Positions 5,957 to 6,247 of a stretch of 6,247 nt of DNA are shown here, in pieces (within the stretch, counting starts at the first letter, position 1; every line of letters begins with the position of its first letter). Source of the DNA: Candidatus Rokuibacteriota bacterium (GTDB taxonomy: Bacteria > Methylomirabilota > Methylomirabilia > Rokubacteriales > JACOUJ01). The translations under genes were made by a program, and so were the position numbers. The stretch is taken from positions 1-6,247 of the forward strand of contig JACOUJ010000254.1 in the NCBI GenBank assembly GCA_016177865.1. Reading direction: 5' to 3'. The notes below the pieces were generated by a model, which ran no database searches, was not told the DNA's origin, and saw only the letters and a program-made list of their open reading frames with translations.

Positions 5957-6247
5957 AAACCGACGTTCGCTGATGCCTCGACTTCCGCAGACGTGGAACT
6001 CGTGCTGAGGGTCGCCTCCAGCTCTGCTTCTGCCTTCAGCTCTGCGTCTACCGAACCGCCGCCGTCCGTCGAGCCGCCGTCCGTCGAGCCGCCGCCCTTC
6101 GAGGCGCCGCCCTTCGAGCCACCGCCGGTCGGGGTTGGCGTAGCCGTGGCGGTGCCCGAGTCGGTCGCGGTTGGCGTAGCCGTGGCGGTGCCCGAGTCGG
6201 TCGCGGTTGGCGTAGCCGTGGCGGTGCCCGAGTCGGTCGCGGTTGGC
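5935..6247 (-). CDS. C-terminal part of a Thr/Pro-repeat surface-type protein
   Basis: The last 103 residues of a gene that enters from beyond the right edge; its start is not in the window. The visible part opens with at least three copies of PTATDSGTATAT, a Thr/Pro linker of the kind common in secreted or wall-associated bacterial proteins and often glycosylated. Then come PTPT, a Gly/Ser block (GGGSKGGASKGGGSTDGGS and so on), and a tail in two amphipathic stretches, VDAELKAEAELEATL and SAEVEASANVGFQVAVSW. In both, polar and hydrophobic residues alternate strictly, as in a beta hairpin. The terminal Trp and alternating pattern resemble the last strand of an outer-membrane barrel, but a small extracellular beta domain fits as well. 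Function is unknown. The reading frame is supported by the in-frame 36-bp and 15-bp repeats and by a TAA within a strong hairpin. The competing plus-strand frame (Val/Ala/Gly repeats) looks less natural and has no context. Confidence 0.75.
   Translation of the reverse strand, partial: PTATDSGTATATPTATDSGTATATPTATDSGTATATPTPTGGGSKGGASKGGGSTDGGSTDGGGSVDAELKAEAELEATLSTSSTSAEVEASANVGFQVAVSW
6061..6120. repeat. Four tandem 15-bp units
   Basis: There are four consecutive 15-base units (6061-6075, 6076-6090, 6091-6105, 6106-6120). The first two are identical and the last two differ by one base. On the minus strand they encode five-residue steps of the type GGSTD and GGSKG, making a flexible charged linker. 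They are in phase with the coding frame, so gain or loss of units would keep the protein readable. Confidence 0.85.
6133..6247. repeat. 36-bp tandem repeat, three identical units plus a partial
   Basis: Units at 6133-6168, 6169-6204 and 6205-6240 are identical, and a fourth begins at 6241 and leaves the window. Each encodes the 12-residue step PTATDSGTATAT on the minus strand. Perfect identity, including silent positions, points to recent expansion by slippage or unequal recombination. The full copy number is not visible, and such arrays are also prone to collapse in assembly. Confidence 0.95.

Noticed and set aside
6061..6247. CRISPR-like array
   Set aside because: The 15-bp and 36-bp units are contiguous tandem repeats with no unique spacers, and they are in frame with a coding sequence.

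Overview
The window is GC-rich bacterial DNA, and every gene I can support lies on the minus strand, so transcription runs from the right end toward the left. I see no rRNA, tRNA, CRISPR array or complete insertion sequence. The organism cannot be named with confidence. A surface-type protein with a long Thr/Pro linker, non-ATG starts and an exopolysaccharide-type operon would fit Chloroflexota or another GC-rich environmental lineage, but that is a guess.

Right end (5935-6247): the 3' end of a large gene cut by the window edge. Its product ends in a 12-residue Thr/Pro-rich repeat, then a Gly/Ser-rich repeat, then a short tail with strict alternation of polar and hydrophobic residues. A perfect 12-bp inverted repeat straddles its stop codon. 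About 180 bp with no recognised gene follow.

Centre (5740-991): a tightly packed operon. It opens with a possible 39-codon small ORF whose stop lies inside the ribosome-binding site of the next gene. Then come a MurG-like glycosyltransferase, a short UDP-glucose/GDP-mannose dehydrogenase-like protein, a GT4 glycosyltransferase, an extended SDR sugar-nucleotide epimerase, and the first 98 codons of a second GT4-type glycosyltransferase. Gaps are 26, -4, 13 and -4 bp, with two ATGA stop/start overlaps. The probable job is making and transferring activated sugars, perhaps uronic acids, for an exopolysaccharide, capsule or glycan. The enzyme families support this; the exact product does not follow from sequence.

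Left end (1-990): the operon stops abruptly. The last glycosyltransferase is cut about three quarters short, and 12 bp after its stop begins a 112-bp sequence that recurs exactly 860 bp away at the left edge (97 of 112 positions identical, no gaps). Between the two copies sits one gene for an uncharacterised conserved-looking protein carrying a TQACDL motif. This looks like a rearrangement or insertion boundary that ended the polysaccharide locus.

I found no clearly new multi-gene system. The points most worth a second look are the repeat-flanked gene at the broken glycosyltransferase, the dehydrogenase lacking its C-terminal domain, the coupled small ORF, and the partial repeat protein at the right edge.
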